NCBI RefSeq assembly: GCF_000719865.1
Contig: NZ_JOID01000009.1
Location: 1 to 64,000 of the forward strand
Source: Streptomyces albus subsp. albus
Lineage (GTDB): Bacteria; Actinomycetota; Actinomycetes; Streptomycetales; Streptomycetaceae
Length of the DNA stretch: 64,000 nucleotides
Reading direction: 5' to 3'
Positions 19,261 to 28,669 of this stretch are shown piece by piece. A program made the position numbers and the translations under genes. How positions within the stretch are numbered: position 1 is the stretch's first letter; the number at the start of each line of letters is the position of its first letter. Below the pieces are notes generated by a model, which was given only the letters and a program-made list of their open reading frames with translations, ran no database searches and was not told where the DNA came from.

Positions 19261-19770
19261 ATGAACAGCGACGTCCAGATCGCCGGCGACCCGCTCGCCG
19301 TCCCCCACCTCCTGCCGCCCGTACCGGCACACCCCGCCACGGTCGCCGAGTTCGCCGGACTCGCCCGCGCCGTCGCCGACGACCACGCCTCCTGGGCACC
19401 GCTCGTCCGGTACGACCCCACGAGCCGCTGGTACCACCGGCTGCGGACCGGTCCCGGCTACGAGGTCTGGCTGCTGAGCTGGCTTCCCGGGCAGGGCAGC
19501 GGCGCGCACGGCCACGGCCCCTCATCGGCCGTGCTGACCGTTCTGGAGGGCGAGTTGACGGAACGCTCGGCCTCCGCACCGCGCGTGCTCCGGCCCGGGG
19601 CACAGCGGGTCCTCGCCCCCGGTTACGTCCACGAGGTCGTCAACGACGCCCTCGCCCCGGCCGTCAGCCTGCACGTCTACTTCCCGGGGCTCACGGAGAT
19701 GCCGATGCACGAACCCGGCACGCTCCGTGCCGGGACCCGGGCCCGCCCCGACACCACGGTGGCCGGCTGA
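19261..19770 (+). CDS. cysteine dioxygenase-type cupin protein
   Basis: This 169-residue cupin of the cysteine dioxygenase family is expected to oxidise cysteine to cysteine sulfinate with mononuclear iron. Metal ligands are visible as GAHGHG (His83, His85) and GYVHEV (His124). The RYDPTSRWYHRL stretch (~50-61) is typical of the bacterial enzymes. GAGGAA precedes the ATG. It lies upstream of fbiA on the same strand with an 87-bp gap, so cotranscription is possible but not required. A 3-mercaptopropionate dioxygenase activity cannot be excluded. Confidence 0.88.
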   Translation: MNSDVQIAGDPLAVPHLLPPVPAHPATVAEFAGLARAVADDHASWAPLVRYDPTSRWYHRLRTGPGYEVWLLSWLPGQGSGAHGHGPSSAVLTVLEGELTERSASAPRVLRPGAQRVLAPGYVHEVVNDALAPAVSLHVYFPGLTEMPMHEPGTLRAGTRARPDTTVAG

Positions 19771-19857
19771 CGGCGGGGCGCCCCGGCTTGCCGCCACTCC
19801 CACCCGTCACCCACCACCACCCTCAACCGACCAGCCTCCGGCTGACACACTGTTCTT

Positions 19858-20871
19858 ATGCGCATTGTGGTTCTGGCCGGGGGTATCGGTGGCGCCCGCT
19901 TTCTCCGTGGTCTCAAAGCGGCAAGTCCCGACTCCGACATCACCGTCATCGGCAACACCGGTGACGACATCCATCTGTTCGGGCTGAAGGTCTGCCCGGA
20001 CCTCGACACCGTGATGTACACGCTCGGCGGCGGCATTCACGAGGAGCAGGGCTGGGGCCGGGCCGACGAGACCTTCACCGTCAAGGAGGAGCTCGCGGCG
20101 TACGGCGTGGGGCCCGAGTGGTTCGGGCTCGGGGACCGGGACTTCGCGACCCACATCGTCCGCACCCAGATGATCGCCGCCGGCTACCCGCTCAGCGCCG
20201 TCACCGAGGCGCTGTGCGCCCGCTGGAAGCCCGGGGTGCGACTGCTGCCCATGACGGACGACCGGGTCGAGACGCATGTGCTGATCGACGACCCCGAGGC
20301 CGGAGCCCCCGCCGAAGGCGGCGAGGCGACCGGTGGCGGGGCCGCAGGCCGGGGCGGGCGCAGGGCCGTGCACTTCCAGGAGTACTGGGTGCGGCACCGC
20401 GCCGCCATGCCGGCGCACGCCGTCGTGCCCGTCGGTGCCGAGCAGGCCAAGCCGGCGCCCGGCGTTCTGGACGCCATCGCCGAGGCCGACCTCGTGCTCT
20501 TCCCGCCGTCCAACCCGGTCGTCAGCATCGGCACGATCCTCGCCGTCCCGGGCATCCGCGAGGCCATCGCCGACGCGGGCGTGCCGGTCGTCGGCCTCTC
20601 CCCCGTCATCGGCGGCGCGCCGGTGCGCGGCATGGCCGACAAGGTGCTCGCCGCGGTGGGCGTCGAGTCCACGGCGGCCGCCGTCGCGCAGCACTACGGC
20701 TCCGGCCTGCTCGACGGCTGGCTCGTCGACACCGCCGACGCGGACGCCGTCGAGGCCGTGGAGGCGGCCGGTATCCGCTGCCGCGCCGTACCGCTGCTGA
20801 TGACCGACGCCGAGAGCACCGCGGCCATGGCGCGTGAGGCGCTCGCCCTGGCCGGGGAGGTGCAGGCGTGA
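19858..20871 (+). CDS. fbiA: F420 biosynthesis LPPG/EPPG:FO phospho(enol)pyruvyl/lactyl transferase
   Basis: It transfers the activated side chain (phosphoenolpyruvyl in actinobacteria) from the guanylylated donor to the deazaflavin FO, giving (dehydro-)F420-0. The 337-residue CofD/FbiA protein has the N-terminal [16 protein letters not shown] loop, [30 protein letters not shown] and [15 protein letters not shown]. The start ATG lies directly in the family N-terminus. It overlaps fbiB by GTGA, so the two are translationally coupled. The order matches Rv3261-Rv3262 of M. tuberculosis. Confidence 0.96.
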   Translation: MRIVVLAGGIGGARFLRGLKAASPDSDITVIGNTGDDIHLFGLKVCPDLDTVMYTLGGGIHEEQGWGRADETFTVKEELAAYGVGPEWFGLGDRDFATHIVRTQMIAAGYPLSAVTEALCARWKPGVRLLPMTDDRVETHVLIDDPEAGAPAEGGEATGGGAAGRGGRRAVHFQEYWVRHRAAMPAHAVVPVGAEQAKPAPGVLDAIAEADLVLFPPSNPVVSIGTILAVPGIREAIADAGVPVVGLSPVIGGAPVRGMADKVLAAVGVESTAAAVAQHYGSGLLDGWLVDTADADAVEAVEAAGIRCRAVPLLMTDAESTAAMAREALALAGEVQA

Positions 20872-22223
20872 GCGGTGGCGCGGCCGTTCCCCCCTGCCCC
20901 TCCTACCGGGTCTGGGCGCTGCCCGGGATCCCGGAGGTGCGCCCGGGGGACGATCTCGTCGGGCTGATCGCCGGCGCGGCCACCGCGCCCGGGATGCCCG
21001 AGCTCGCGCAGGGCGACGTCCTGCTGGTGACCTCCAAGATCGTCAGCAAGGCGGAGGGAAGGGTCACCGAGGCCGCGGACCGCGAGGCCGCCATCGACGC
21101 GGAGACCGTACGGGTGGTGGCCCGCCGGGGAGGGCTGCGGATCACCGAGACCCGGCACGGTCTGATCATGGCGGCGGCCGGCGTCGACGCCTCCAACACC
21201 CCCGCCGGCACGGTGCTGTTGCTGCCCGTGGACCCGGACGCCTCGGCGCGCGCGATCCGGGACGGGCTGCGGGAGGCCCTCGGCGTGGACGTCGGGGTGC
21301 TGGTCACCGACACCTTCGGCCGGCCCTGGCGGGCCGGTCTCACGGACGTCGCCATCGGGGCCGCCGGGGTGCGGGTCCTCGACGATCTGCGGGGCGGTGA
21401 GGACGCGCACGGCAACCGGCTCAGCGCGACCGTCACCGCGACCGCCGACGAACTGGCCGCCGCCGGCGACCTGGTGAAGGGCAAGGCGGGCGGGCTGCCC
21501 GTCGCCGTCGTGCGCGGCCTGCCGCATGTGGTGACGGACGGCGCGGACGGGCTGGGGGCGGCGGACCGGGGCGCGCGGGACCTGCTGCGCGATCCCGCCG
21601 ACGACATGTTCCGGCTCGGCACCTCCGAGGCCGTGCGCGAAGCGGTGACGCTGCGGCGCACCGTCCGCGAGTTCACCGCCGAGCCGGTGGACGGCGCCGC
21701 GGTGCGCCGGGCGGCGGCGGCCGCCGTGACCGCGCCCGCGCCGCACCACACGACACCGTGGCGGTTCGTGCTGCTGGAGTCGGAGACGGCGCGCGCCGGA
21801 CTGCTGGACGCCATGCGGGAGGCCTGGATCGCCGATCTGCGCGGGGACGGCTTCTCGGAGGAGAGCATCGCGAAGCGGGTCCGGCGGGGCGATGTGCTGC
21901 GCAAGGCGCCGTATCTGGTGGTGCCGTGCCTGGTCATGGACGGCTCGCACACCTATCCGGACGAGCGGCGGAACACGGCCGAGCGGGAGATGTTCGTCGT
22001 TGCGGCCGGGGCCGGGGTGCAGAACTTCCTGGTGGCGCTGGCCGGGGAACGGCTGGGCTCGGCCTGGGTGTCGTCCACGATGTTCTGCCGCGACGTCGTG
22101 CGGGACGTGCTCGGGCTGCCCGCGGACTGGGACCCGATGGGCGCGGTGGCGGTCGGCCACGCGGCGGCACCGCCCCGCGAACGGCCCGCGCGGGACGCCG
22201 GGGCCTTCGTCGAGGTGCGCTGA
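20868..22223 (+). CDS. fbiB: F420-0:gamma-glutamyl ligase / FMN reductase fusion
   Basis: The 451-residue two-domain protein has a CofE-like ligase (about 1-245; [28 protein letters not shown]), which adds gamma-linked glutamates to F420-0. A nitroreductase-like FMN domain follows from about residue 262 ([20 protein letters not shown]) and reduces the dehydro intermediate in actinobacteria. The GTG start overlaps the fbiA stop. FbiA and FbiB complete F420. Early genes (FO synthase, donor guanylyltransferase) are not in the window. Confidence 0.96.
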   Translation: MSGGAAVPPCPSYRVWALPGIPEVRPGDDLVGLIAGAATAPGMPELAQGDVLLVTSKIVSKAEGRVTEAADREAAIDAETVRVVARRGGLRITETRHGLIMAAAGVDASNTPAGTVLLLPVDPDASARAIRDGLREALGVDVGVLVTDTFGRPWRAGLTDVAIGAAGVRVLDDLRGGEDAHGNRLSATVTATADELAAAGDLVKGKAGGLPVAVVRGLPHVVTDGADGLGAADRGARDLLRDPADDMFRLGTSEAVREAVTLRRTVREFTAEPVDGAAVRRAAAAAVTAPAPHHTTPWRFVLLESETARAGLLDAMREAWIADLRGDGFSEESIAKRVRRGDVLRKAPYLVVPCLVMDGSHTYPDERRNTAEREMFVVAAGAGVQNFLVALAGERLGSAWVSSTMFCRDVVRDVLGLPADWDPMGAVAVGHAAAPPRERPARDAGAFVEVR

Positions 22224-22436
22224 GGGGGCCGGCCCGATGCTCTCGTGCGGGGCCGCGGTGCCGTGGCGGGGGCCGGTGCCGCGACGGGTCGGCCGGTCGG
22301 CACGGCCCGTCGTGGGCTCGCACGGTGAGCCGTGTACCGGCGCGCCACCGGAGCGGCGGAAAACCACGCGAGGAGGCGGTGCGCGACGGCGGAGTGCCGT
22401 ACCCCCGTGCCCCGGTGGGTCCTTGTCCGCCGCATC

Positions 22437-23411
22437 TCAGAGGCGGCGGATGTCGCCGACCGGGAAACGGGGCGCGCGTCGCGGTGGCACGCGCCCCGAC
22501 AGCAGGATCAGCCGGCAGGCGCGGTGGCGCTGTCCGGCGTACGGGGCGAGGAGTTCCAGCATCCGGGCGTCGTCGGTGCCGCGGGCGCCGGTGAGCGCGT
22601 AGCCCACGATCCCCGGCAGGTGCAGATCGCCGACCGTGACCGCGTCCGCCGCGCCGTTGCTGCGCTGGAGGACCTCGGCGGCCGTCCAGGGGCCGATGCC
22701 GGGGATGAGCTGGAGCCGCGCGGAGGCCGCGGCGAGGTCCATGGCGGCGGCCTCCTCCATGCGGCGGGCGACGCGCGCGGCCCGCACGATCGCCGCGGAG
22801 CGCTTGCCGTCGACACCCGCCGCGTGCCACTCCCACGAGGGCAGCATCGCCCAGCCGCGGGCGTCGGGCATGACGCGCAAGTGCTCGGCGCCGGGCGCCG
22901 GTTCACCGTGCCGCCGCAGCAACAGCCGCCAGGCGCGGTACGCCTCGTCGGAGGTGACCTTCTGTTCGAGGACGGAAGGGATCAGGGATTCGAGGACGAG
23001 GCCGGTGCGGGCGAGCCGGAGGCCGGGGTGGCGGCGGTGCGCCTCGTACAGCAGGCGGTGGCGCGGGGTGAACCGCTCGGGTTCGTCCTCCGCGCCGCAG
23101 AGGGCGGGCACGCCGTCGAGCAGCCACTCGGCTCCGGGGCCCCAGGCCCGCGCCTCGACCTCGCCCGTGCCGAGCCGCACGAGCCGCAGGGTGCCCGGCC
23201 CGAGGGGGGTGCGGCTGGCGCGCCAGACGGACCCGTCGGGTTCGGTGCGGAACGCGGGGTCGCCCGGGCCGCGGCGCAGCACGCCGACGGTGCGGGCGAG
23301 GTCGAGCGGCCACGGCGGTGTCCAGCGCCGGCTGCGGGCGCCGGCGGTGCGGGCGGTGCGGGCGGTGCCGCGGCCCGGTCTGTCCGGCGCCGCGGCGGGG
23401 CTGGGGTTCAC
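22437..23411 (-). CDS. DNA-3-methyladenine glycosylase-like HhH-GPD protein
   Basis: The 324-residue base-excision-repair glycosylase is of the AlkA-like HhH-GPD superfamily. An N-terminal beta domain is followed by VLEQKVTSDEAYRAWRLLL, then the helix-hairpin-helix LQLIPGIGPWTAAEVLQRS and the catalytic-aspartate stretch ADAVTVGDLHLPGIVGYAL. It removes alkylated bases in the family. The specificity here is not predictable. The GTG start has GAGGA upstream. It is convergent with fbiB, and the 213-bp gap between them shows no clear stem. It is unrelated in function to its neighbours. Confidence 0.9.
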   Translation of the reverse strand: MNPSPAAAPDRPGRGTARTARTAGARSRRWTPPWPLDLARTVGVLRRGPGDPAFRTEPDGSVWRASRTPLGPGTLRLVRLGTGEVEARAWGPGAEWLLDGVPALCGAEDEPERFTPRHRLLYEAHRRHPGLRLARTGLVLESLIPSVLEQKVTSDEAYRAWRLLLRRHGEPAPGAEHLRVMPDARGWAMLPSWEWHAAGVDGKRSAAIVRAARVARRMEEAAAMDLAAASARLQLIPGIGPWTAAEVLQRSNGAADAVTVGDLHLPGIVGYALTGARGTDDARMLELLAPYAGQRHRACRLILLSGRVPPRRAPRFPVGDIRRL

Positions 23412-23610
23412 GAGGGGCGGTCCTCAGGGCGGGAGTGGGGCCCTACGAGGGTAAGCGCACCCCCTGACGGCTCCGGCCGCCGGATGCCCGGAGGGCGGCG
23501 GAGCGGCGCCGCCGTACTCCGGGCCCGGTGAGCCGCCCGGCCGTCCGCGCGCCCCGGTGCGGGTTCCCGAGCCTGCGTGGCGTGGCTTCCGGCCCGAGGC
23601 GCACTCCCGG

Positions 23611-24693
23611 TCACTGGTCGGAGGAGAAGCGGATTCCGGCCTCGGGGATGCGGGCGCCGCACCAGACGCGGATGCCGTCGCGGAGTTCGTTGTCGGCGCC
23701 CACGGTCGCGCCGTCGCCGACGACCGCGCCGTGCAGCACCGTGCGGGCGCCGATGACCGCACCGGCGCCGATCAGGGAGTCGGTGATCCGGGCTCCGTCG
23801 CCGATGACCGCGCCGTCCAGGACGGTGCTGCCGTCGATGCTCGCCCCGGCGCCCACCCGGGAGCCGGTGCCGATGACGGTGCCGCCGGTGAGCTTGGCGT
23901 CGGGGGCCACGTCGGCTCCCTCCAGCACGAGCCGGTCGCCGCAGTTGCCCGGTACGGCCGGTGAGGGGGCGCGGCCGAGCACGAGGTCGGCGGAGCCCCG
24001 GACGAAGGCCTGGGGGGTGCCCATGTCGAGCCAGTACGTCGAGTCGACCATGCCGTGCAGATGGGCACCGGCTTCCAGCAGGCCGGGGAAGGTCTCGCGT
24101 TCGACGGAGACGGGCCGGCCCTCGGGTATGGAGTCGATCACGGAACGGTCGAACACGTAGGCGCCCGCGTTGATCTGGTCGGTGACGATCTCCTCGGGCG
24201 TCTGGGGCTTCTCCAGGAACGCCGTCACCCGCCCGCTGTCGTCGGTGGGGACGAGGCCGAAGGCCCGCGGGTCCTCGACCCGGGTGAGGTGGAGGGTGAC
24301 ATCCGCGCCCGAGGCGGTGTGGGTGTCCACCAGGGCGCGGATGTCGAGGCCGGTGAGGATGTCGCCGTTGAAGATGAGCACCGGTTCACCCGGCCCGGAG
24401 CGGAGGCGCGAGGCGACGTTGCGTATCGCGCCTCCGGTGCCCAGCGGTTCGGTCTCGGTGACGTACTCCAGGTGGAGTCCGAGGTCCGAGCCGTCGCCGA
24501 AGTACGGCTCGAACACCTCGGCCAGATAGGACGTGGCGAGGACGACGTGCTCGACGCCTGCCGCGCGGGCCCTGGCGAGCTGGTGGCTGAGGAAGGGGAC
24601 GCCGGCCGCCGGGATCATGGGCTTGGGCGTGTGCACCGTCAGCGGGCGCAGCCGGGTGCCCTTGCCGCCGACCAGGAGGATCGCTTCAGTCAC
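23611..24693 (-). CDS. mannose-1-phosphate guanylyltransferase-type NDP-sugar pyrophosphorylase
   Basis: The 360-residue nucleotidyltransferase has an N-terminal LLVGGKGTRLRPLTVHTPKPM signature loop (~6-26), LGTGGAIRN and FNGDILTGLD, an EKP motif (FLEKPQTPEEI) and a C-terminal left-handed beta-helix of hexapeptide repeats (VIGTGSRVGAGASIDGSTVL). In the actinobacterial context (Rv3264c) it makes GDP-mannose from mannose 1-phosphate, completing the manA/manB route. A glucose-1-phosphate substrate is the alternative. The GTG start has AGAAGA upstream. It lies downstream of the PGRP amidase on the same strand. Confidence 0.9.
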   Translation of the reverse strand: MTEAILLVGGKGTRLRPLTVHTPKPMIPAAGVPFLSHQLARARAAGVEHVVLATSYLAEVFEPYFGDGSDLGLHLEYVTETEPLGTGGAIRNVASRLRSGPGEPVLIFNGDILTGLDIRALVDTHTASGADVTLHLTRVEDPRAFGLVPTDDSGRVTAFLEKPQTPEEIVTDQINAGAYVFDRSVIDSIPEGRPVSVERETFPGLLEAGAHLHGMVDSTYWLDMGTPQAFVRGSADLVLGRAPSPAVPGNCGDRLVLEGADVAPDAKLTGGTVIGTGSRVGAGASIDGSTVLDGAVIGDGARITDSLIGAGAVIGARTVLHGAVVGDGATVGADNELRDGIRVWCGARIPEAGIRFSSDQ

Positions 24694-24775
24694 CTTTGTC
24701 TTCTCTGCTTCCTGCCAGGGCCGGCGGTTGGGTCGGCCGTCAGTCTATGCAGACCGCCGGCGCCCGTAGGTGGCG

Positions 24776-26086
24776 TCAGCGGCCCTGGAGCCGTGCGGCG
24801 AGACCGCGGATGGAGCCGAGCTTGCCGTAGATACGGGCTCCGGGACAGTCGGTGTAGAAGCCGTCCCGGTGCCCGGAGATGACGCGGAACGTGACTCTGG
24901 TTCCCTTCGGGTACTTGGTGTTCCCGGCGGAGACGCGGGTGCTCGACGCGGCCGGGTTCCGGCCGAACAGGCCGAGTTTCCAGGCCGTGAGCTTGGCCAC
25001 GGCCTCCATGGCCTGCCGCGAGGGCTCGGCCGTCTCGTACGTCCCGAGGACGGCGATGCCCATGCTGTTGTGGTTGAAGCCGAGGGTGTGGGCGCCCTGG
25101 ACGGGCCGGGCCACTCCCCCGGCGCGGCCTTCGTAGATGGTTCCGCACTTGTCGACGGCGAAGTTGTAGCCGAAGTCGCGCCACTTCATGCTGTGGACGT
25201 GGTAGCGGTAGATACCGCGCAGGACGGAGGGGGCCTCCGCGCAGCTGTATCCGTTGCCGGTGCCGCTGTGGTGGACGAAGGCGGTCCGCACCGTGTCCGT
25301 GTAGAGGAACCGCCGCTCGCGCCAGCTCTCGTTCGCGCCCCAGCCCCGGCGGATGACGATGCCCGGCCGGGGGCCGATGTAGCGGCTCGCCGCGCGGGTC
25401 TCCGGGGAGCGCCGCGCGGCCTCCTCGGTGGCGGCCTTGCCGAGCGGGGCGATCCTCCTGGCGCCCAGGGGGGCGAGTTCCGCGTTGGCGGCGGCGCTCT
25501 GCCGTTCGGCGGCGGTCAGTCCGGCGGCCCGGCTGCGGAGCTCACTGCCGGGGTCGCCGCCGGGATCGATGAGCTCGATCCGGAGACCGGCCGGGAACGC
25601 GGCGGGGGCCCGGTCGGCGGTCCGCTCCGGCAGCACCCGCACCTGCACGCCGTCGGACGCGCCGACCCAGAGCGGCGCGGTGCCGCCGCGGGGTCGTTCG
25701 CCGGGGGCGGGGTCCGGTGCGTCGTCGTGGTGTGCGGAGAGGTCCCGCCAGCCGCTCCACTGCCCGGAGGCGGTGGAGCGGGTACGGACCTGGGCCCGGC
25801 CGTGCAGTTCCTCGCCGGCGTCGTCCCAGACGATGCCGAGCATGGAGTACGGGCGGACCGTGCGGGCCGGCAGGACGTGAGCGGCGGCGCCCGCCGACCG
25901 GTCCGCGCCGGCGGGCGCGGACAGCGGCAGCGACTGGGTTCCGCCGGCGGGCAGTTGGGCCCCGGCCGCCGCGGCCGCCGGCTGCCGGGGGCCTCCGGGG
26001 GCGGCGGCGCCGGCGGGCAGGGCCAGGGGGAGGGAGAGAGCGGCCGCGCAGGCCACACCGATCGTGGAAGCAAGGAGTGCACGCAT
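24776..26086 (-). CDS. secreted N-acetylmuramoyl-L-alanine amidase (PGRP type)
   Basis: This 436-residue exported enzyme cleaves the amide between muramic acid and the stem peptide. A Sec signal spans residues 1-~28 (LSLPLALPAGAAA). The middle part is beta-rich. The C-terminal PGRP/amidase-2 domain has the zinc residues in FVHHSGTGNGYSC, GHRDGFYTDCPG (His and Cys) and NFAVDKCGTIYEGR. It fits wall turnover next to the LCP and GDP-mannose genes. The leader just upstream is AT-rich (26100-26140) and probably holds the promoter, shared with a divergent gene. Confidence 0.94.
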   Translation of the reverse strand: MRALLASTIGVACAAALSLPLALPAGAAAPGGPRQPAAAAAGAQLPAGGTQSLPLSAPAGADRSAGAAAHVLPARTVRPYSMLGIVWDDAGEELHGRAQVRTRSTASGQWSGWRDLSAHHDDAPDPAPGERPRGGTAPLWVGASDGVQVRVLPERTADRAPAAFPAGLRIELIDPGGDPGSELRSRAAGLTAAERQSAAANAELAPLGARRIAPLGKAATEEAARRSPETRAASRYIGPRPGIVIRRGWGANESWRERRFLYTDTVRTAFVHHSGTGNGYSCAEAPSVLRGIYRYHVHSMKWRDFGYNFAVDKCGTIYEGRAGGVARPVQGAHTLGFNHNSMGIAVLGTYETAEPSRQAMEAVAKLTAWKLGLFGRNPAASSTRVSAGNTKYPKGTRVTFRVISGHRDGFYTDCPGARIYGKLGSIRGLAARLQGR

Positions 26087-26215
26087 ACCGGCATGTTGGA
26101 CATAGTGCAGTAAATCTGTCTATTCGTAAGATGACCCCCAGTCGGCGCAATACGGCCGTCAGGCCGGCTGCCCCGGTTCACTCGGGCGCAGTGACGGCCG
26201 CGTACGCTTGCCCGG

Positions 26216-26971
26216 GTGAACGCCACCGATCGCACCCCGGCCGACCTGCTGCGATCCGCGCTCGCCGCGGATCCCTCCCGCCCCCTCGTCACGTTCTACG
26301 ACGACGCCACCGGTGAACGTGTGGAGTTGTCCGTCGCGACCCTCGCCAATTGGGTGGTCAAGACCGCGAACCTCCTCCAGGGCGACCTGGGGCTCCAGCC
26401 GGGCGACCGGGCCGCGCTGCTGCTGCCGGCGCACTGGCAGACGGTGGTCTGGCTGCTGGCCTGCTCCTCGACGGGGGTCCTCGCGGACATGGGCGGCGAC
26501 CCGGCCGCGGCCGATCTCGTCGTGACGGGCCCGGACACCCTGGAGGAGGCCCGGGCCTGCCGGGGTGAACGGGTGGCGCTGAGCCTGCGTCCGCTCGGCG
26601 CGCGCTTTCCCGAACCCCCGTCCGGCTTCGCGGACTATGCCGTCGAGGTGCCGGGGCAGGGCGACCGCTTCGCCCCGTTCGCCCCGGTGGACCCGGATGA
26701 GCCGGCGCTGGCGTTCGCGGGCGCCGGCGAGCTGACGGCCGCACAGGTGGTCGAGCGGGCCCGGGCCGACGCCGCCACCCGGGAGTACACCCCGGTGTCC
26801 CGGGTGCTGTCCGGTCTGCCGTTCGACTCCTGGGACGGGCTCTCGGCCGGGCTGTACGCCCCGCTCGCCGCGGGCGGCTCCGTCGTCCTCTGCCGTCATC
26901 TCGGCCGTCTCACGCCGGACGCCCTGGAGCAGCGGCGGGAGAGCGAGCGGGTCACCGCGACGGCCGGCTGA
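26216..26971 (+). CDS. TIGR03089-family protein (truncated adenylation-like)
   Basis: This 251-residue actinobacterial protein resembles only the N-terminal part of AMP-forming acyl-CoA synthetases (DPSRPLVTFYDDATGERVELSV, GLQPGDRAALLLPAHWQTVVWLLA). The ATP-binding YTSGTTG-type core and the C-terminal lid are absent, so adenylate formation is unlikely. Function is unknown. It starts at GTG 26216 and is divergent from the amidase. A homologue (Rv3268) lies beside an LCP gene in M. tuberculosis, as here, which suggests a conserved link to the wall-ligase system. Confidence 0.85.
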   Translation: MNATDRTPADLLRSALAADPSRPLVTFYDDATGERVELSVATLANWVVKTANLLQGDLGLQPGDRAALLLPAHWQTVVWLLACSSTGVLADMGGDPAAADLVVTGPDTLEEARACRGERVALSLRPLGARFPEPPSGFADYAVEVPGQGDRFAPFAPVDPDEPALAFAGAGELTAAQVVERARADAATREYTPVSRVLSGLPFDSWDGLSAGLYAPLAAGGSVVLCRHLGRLTPDALEQRRESERVTATAG

Positions 26972-27143
26972 CGAGACCGGCGGCCTGCCCGGGCGTCCCG
27001 TACGGCACTCGGGCCCCCGGAGGTGGCCGAAAGCCGCCACGCCACTCGTACAACCATGCGGTCGGTATCCCCGTCTACCCCTGTGACCCGGCGGCCCCAC
27101 ACACGGTATGACCCCGCCGGAATCCGTGAGGATGGACTCCACA

Positions 27144-28451
27144 GTGACCGACACCGCCGCGACCCCAGCGGGCCCGGAGGACGGCCCCGCCGACAGCGGC
27201 CCAGCACAGCAGCAGGACAGCACCGAGGACGGTGAGGCGGGCGGCGGCATACCCGGGCGCCGCCGCCGCTGGCTCCGCTGGACCGCGCTGGGAGCGGCCG
27301 TGGCCGTGCTGGCCGCGGCTGGGACCGCCTGGTCCCTCTACCAGCGGCTCGACAGCAACATCCGCACCGACGCGGACACCTCCCGCGAACTGGAGGAGCA
27401 CGCCGCCGACCGGCCCGCGTCCGTGGTGCGCGAGGCGGTGAACATCCTCCTCATCGGCTCCGACAACCGGGGCGACGGCAACGGCAAGTACGGCCGGGAC
27501 AGCGGCACTCAGCGCTCCGACACCACGATCCTGCTGCATCTCGCCGCCGACCGGAAGAGCGGCACCGCCGTCAGCATCCCGCGCGACCTGATGGTGGACG
27601 TCCCGGAGTGCACCGCGCCGGACGGCACCACCGTCGCCCCCCGGTTCGCCCAGTTCAACTGGGCGTTCCAGTTCGCCGGGGCGGCCTGCACCATCCGCAC
27701 GGTGGAGCAGATGACCGGGATCCGCATGGACCACCACGCGATCGTCGACTTCAGCGGCTTCACGGAGATGGTGGACGCGATCGGCGGCGTGGAGATCTGC
27801 CTGGAGGAGCCCGTCGACGACTCCGAGGCCCATGTGCGGCTGCCCGCCGGACGGCAGACGCTGAACGGCGAGGAGGCGCTGGGCTATGTCCGCGCCCGCT
27901 ACAGCCTCGGCGACGGGACGGACACCGAGCGGATGTCCCGGCAGCAGCAGTTCCTCGCCACGATGCTCCAGCAGATCCGGGACGACGGAACGCTCCGTGA
28001 CCCGGCCGAGCTGTACTCCCTGCTGGACGCCGCGACCTCCTCGCTGACCACGGATCCCGGGCTCGCCTCGCTGAAGAGCCTCTATGACCTCGCGGACAGC
28101 CTGAGGGACATGCCGGAGGGTGGCATGCGCTTCCTCACGGTGCCCCGGCAGCCCTACCGGTTGAACGCCAACCGCGATGAACTCGTACAGCCCGATGCGT
28201 CACTGCTCTTCGAGGAACTGAAGAACGACCGGCCCGTGACGGCCGGCGGTGAAGGGGACGGGGAGCCCGGAGCCGCGGAGAGCCCCGGGGCCCCGGAACC
28301 CTCCGGGTCCCCCGCGGGCGGCCCCGGGGGCGGCTCGGACGCCACTCCGCTCGCCGGCCTCTCGACCCCGGACGCCCCGGCCCGGGCCTCCGGCACCACC
28401 GCCCCGTCCTCCACCACCACACCGTCCGAAAAGGCCCCCCTCTGCGGATGA
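27144..28451 (+). CDS. LCP family protein 1 (wall glycopolymer ligase)
   Basis: The 435-residue LytR-CpsA-Psr protein transfers lipid-linked glycopolymers to peptidoglycan outside the membrane. A basic cytosolic start and one membrane helix (~43-62) precede the LCP domain: NILLIGSDNR, SDTTILLHLAADR, SIPRDLMVDVP, YVRARYSLGDGTDTERMSRQQQ. Phosphate-binding arginines and the RQQ helix are intact. A Pro/Ser/Gly-rich tail ends the protein and there is no LytR_C domain. GTG 27144 is preferred since GAGGATGG lies 8-15 bases upstream; ATG 27108 and ATG 27132 are alternatives with poor ribosome sites. Confidence 0.9.
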   Translation: MTDTAATPAGPEDGPADSGPAQQQDSTEDGEAGGGIPGRRRRWLRWTALGAAVAVLAAAGTAWSLYQRLDSNIRTDADTSRELEEHAADRPASVVREAVNILLIGSDNRGDGNGKYGRDSGTQRSDTTILLHLAADRKSGTAVSIPRDLMVDVPECTAPDGTTVAPRFAQFNWAFQFAGAACTIRTVEQMTGIRMDHHAIVDFSGFTEMVDAIGGVEICLEEPVDDSEAHVRLPAGRQTLNGEEALGYVRARYSLGDGTDTERMSRQQQFLATMLQQIRDDGTLRDPAELYSLLDAATSSLTTDPGLASLKSLYDLADSLRDMPEGGMRFLTVPRQPYRLNANRDELVQPDASLLFEELKNDRPVTAGGEGDGEPGAAESPGAPEPSGSPAGGPGGGSDATPLAGLSTPDAPARASGTTAPSSTTTPSEKAPLCG

Positions 28452-28669
28452 GGAATCCATGAGACGCCGAACAACGTGATGCGAAATGCGAGCTTTTGCC
28501 CGGTTGTCAGGACGTTGAATTCGTCACCGGCGTCGCCCACCGGCGAACCGGGCGGCTAGTGTGAGCGACCCGGCGCGTACGACCTGCGCGTATGGACACC
28601 GGCACAAGGACTGACCGAGCGCCCGAGGGGGAGGGCGCCGCGTGGCACCGACGGAGGATTCAGGGAACC

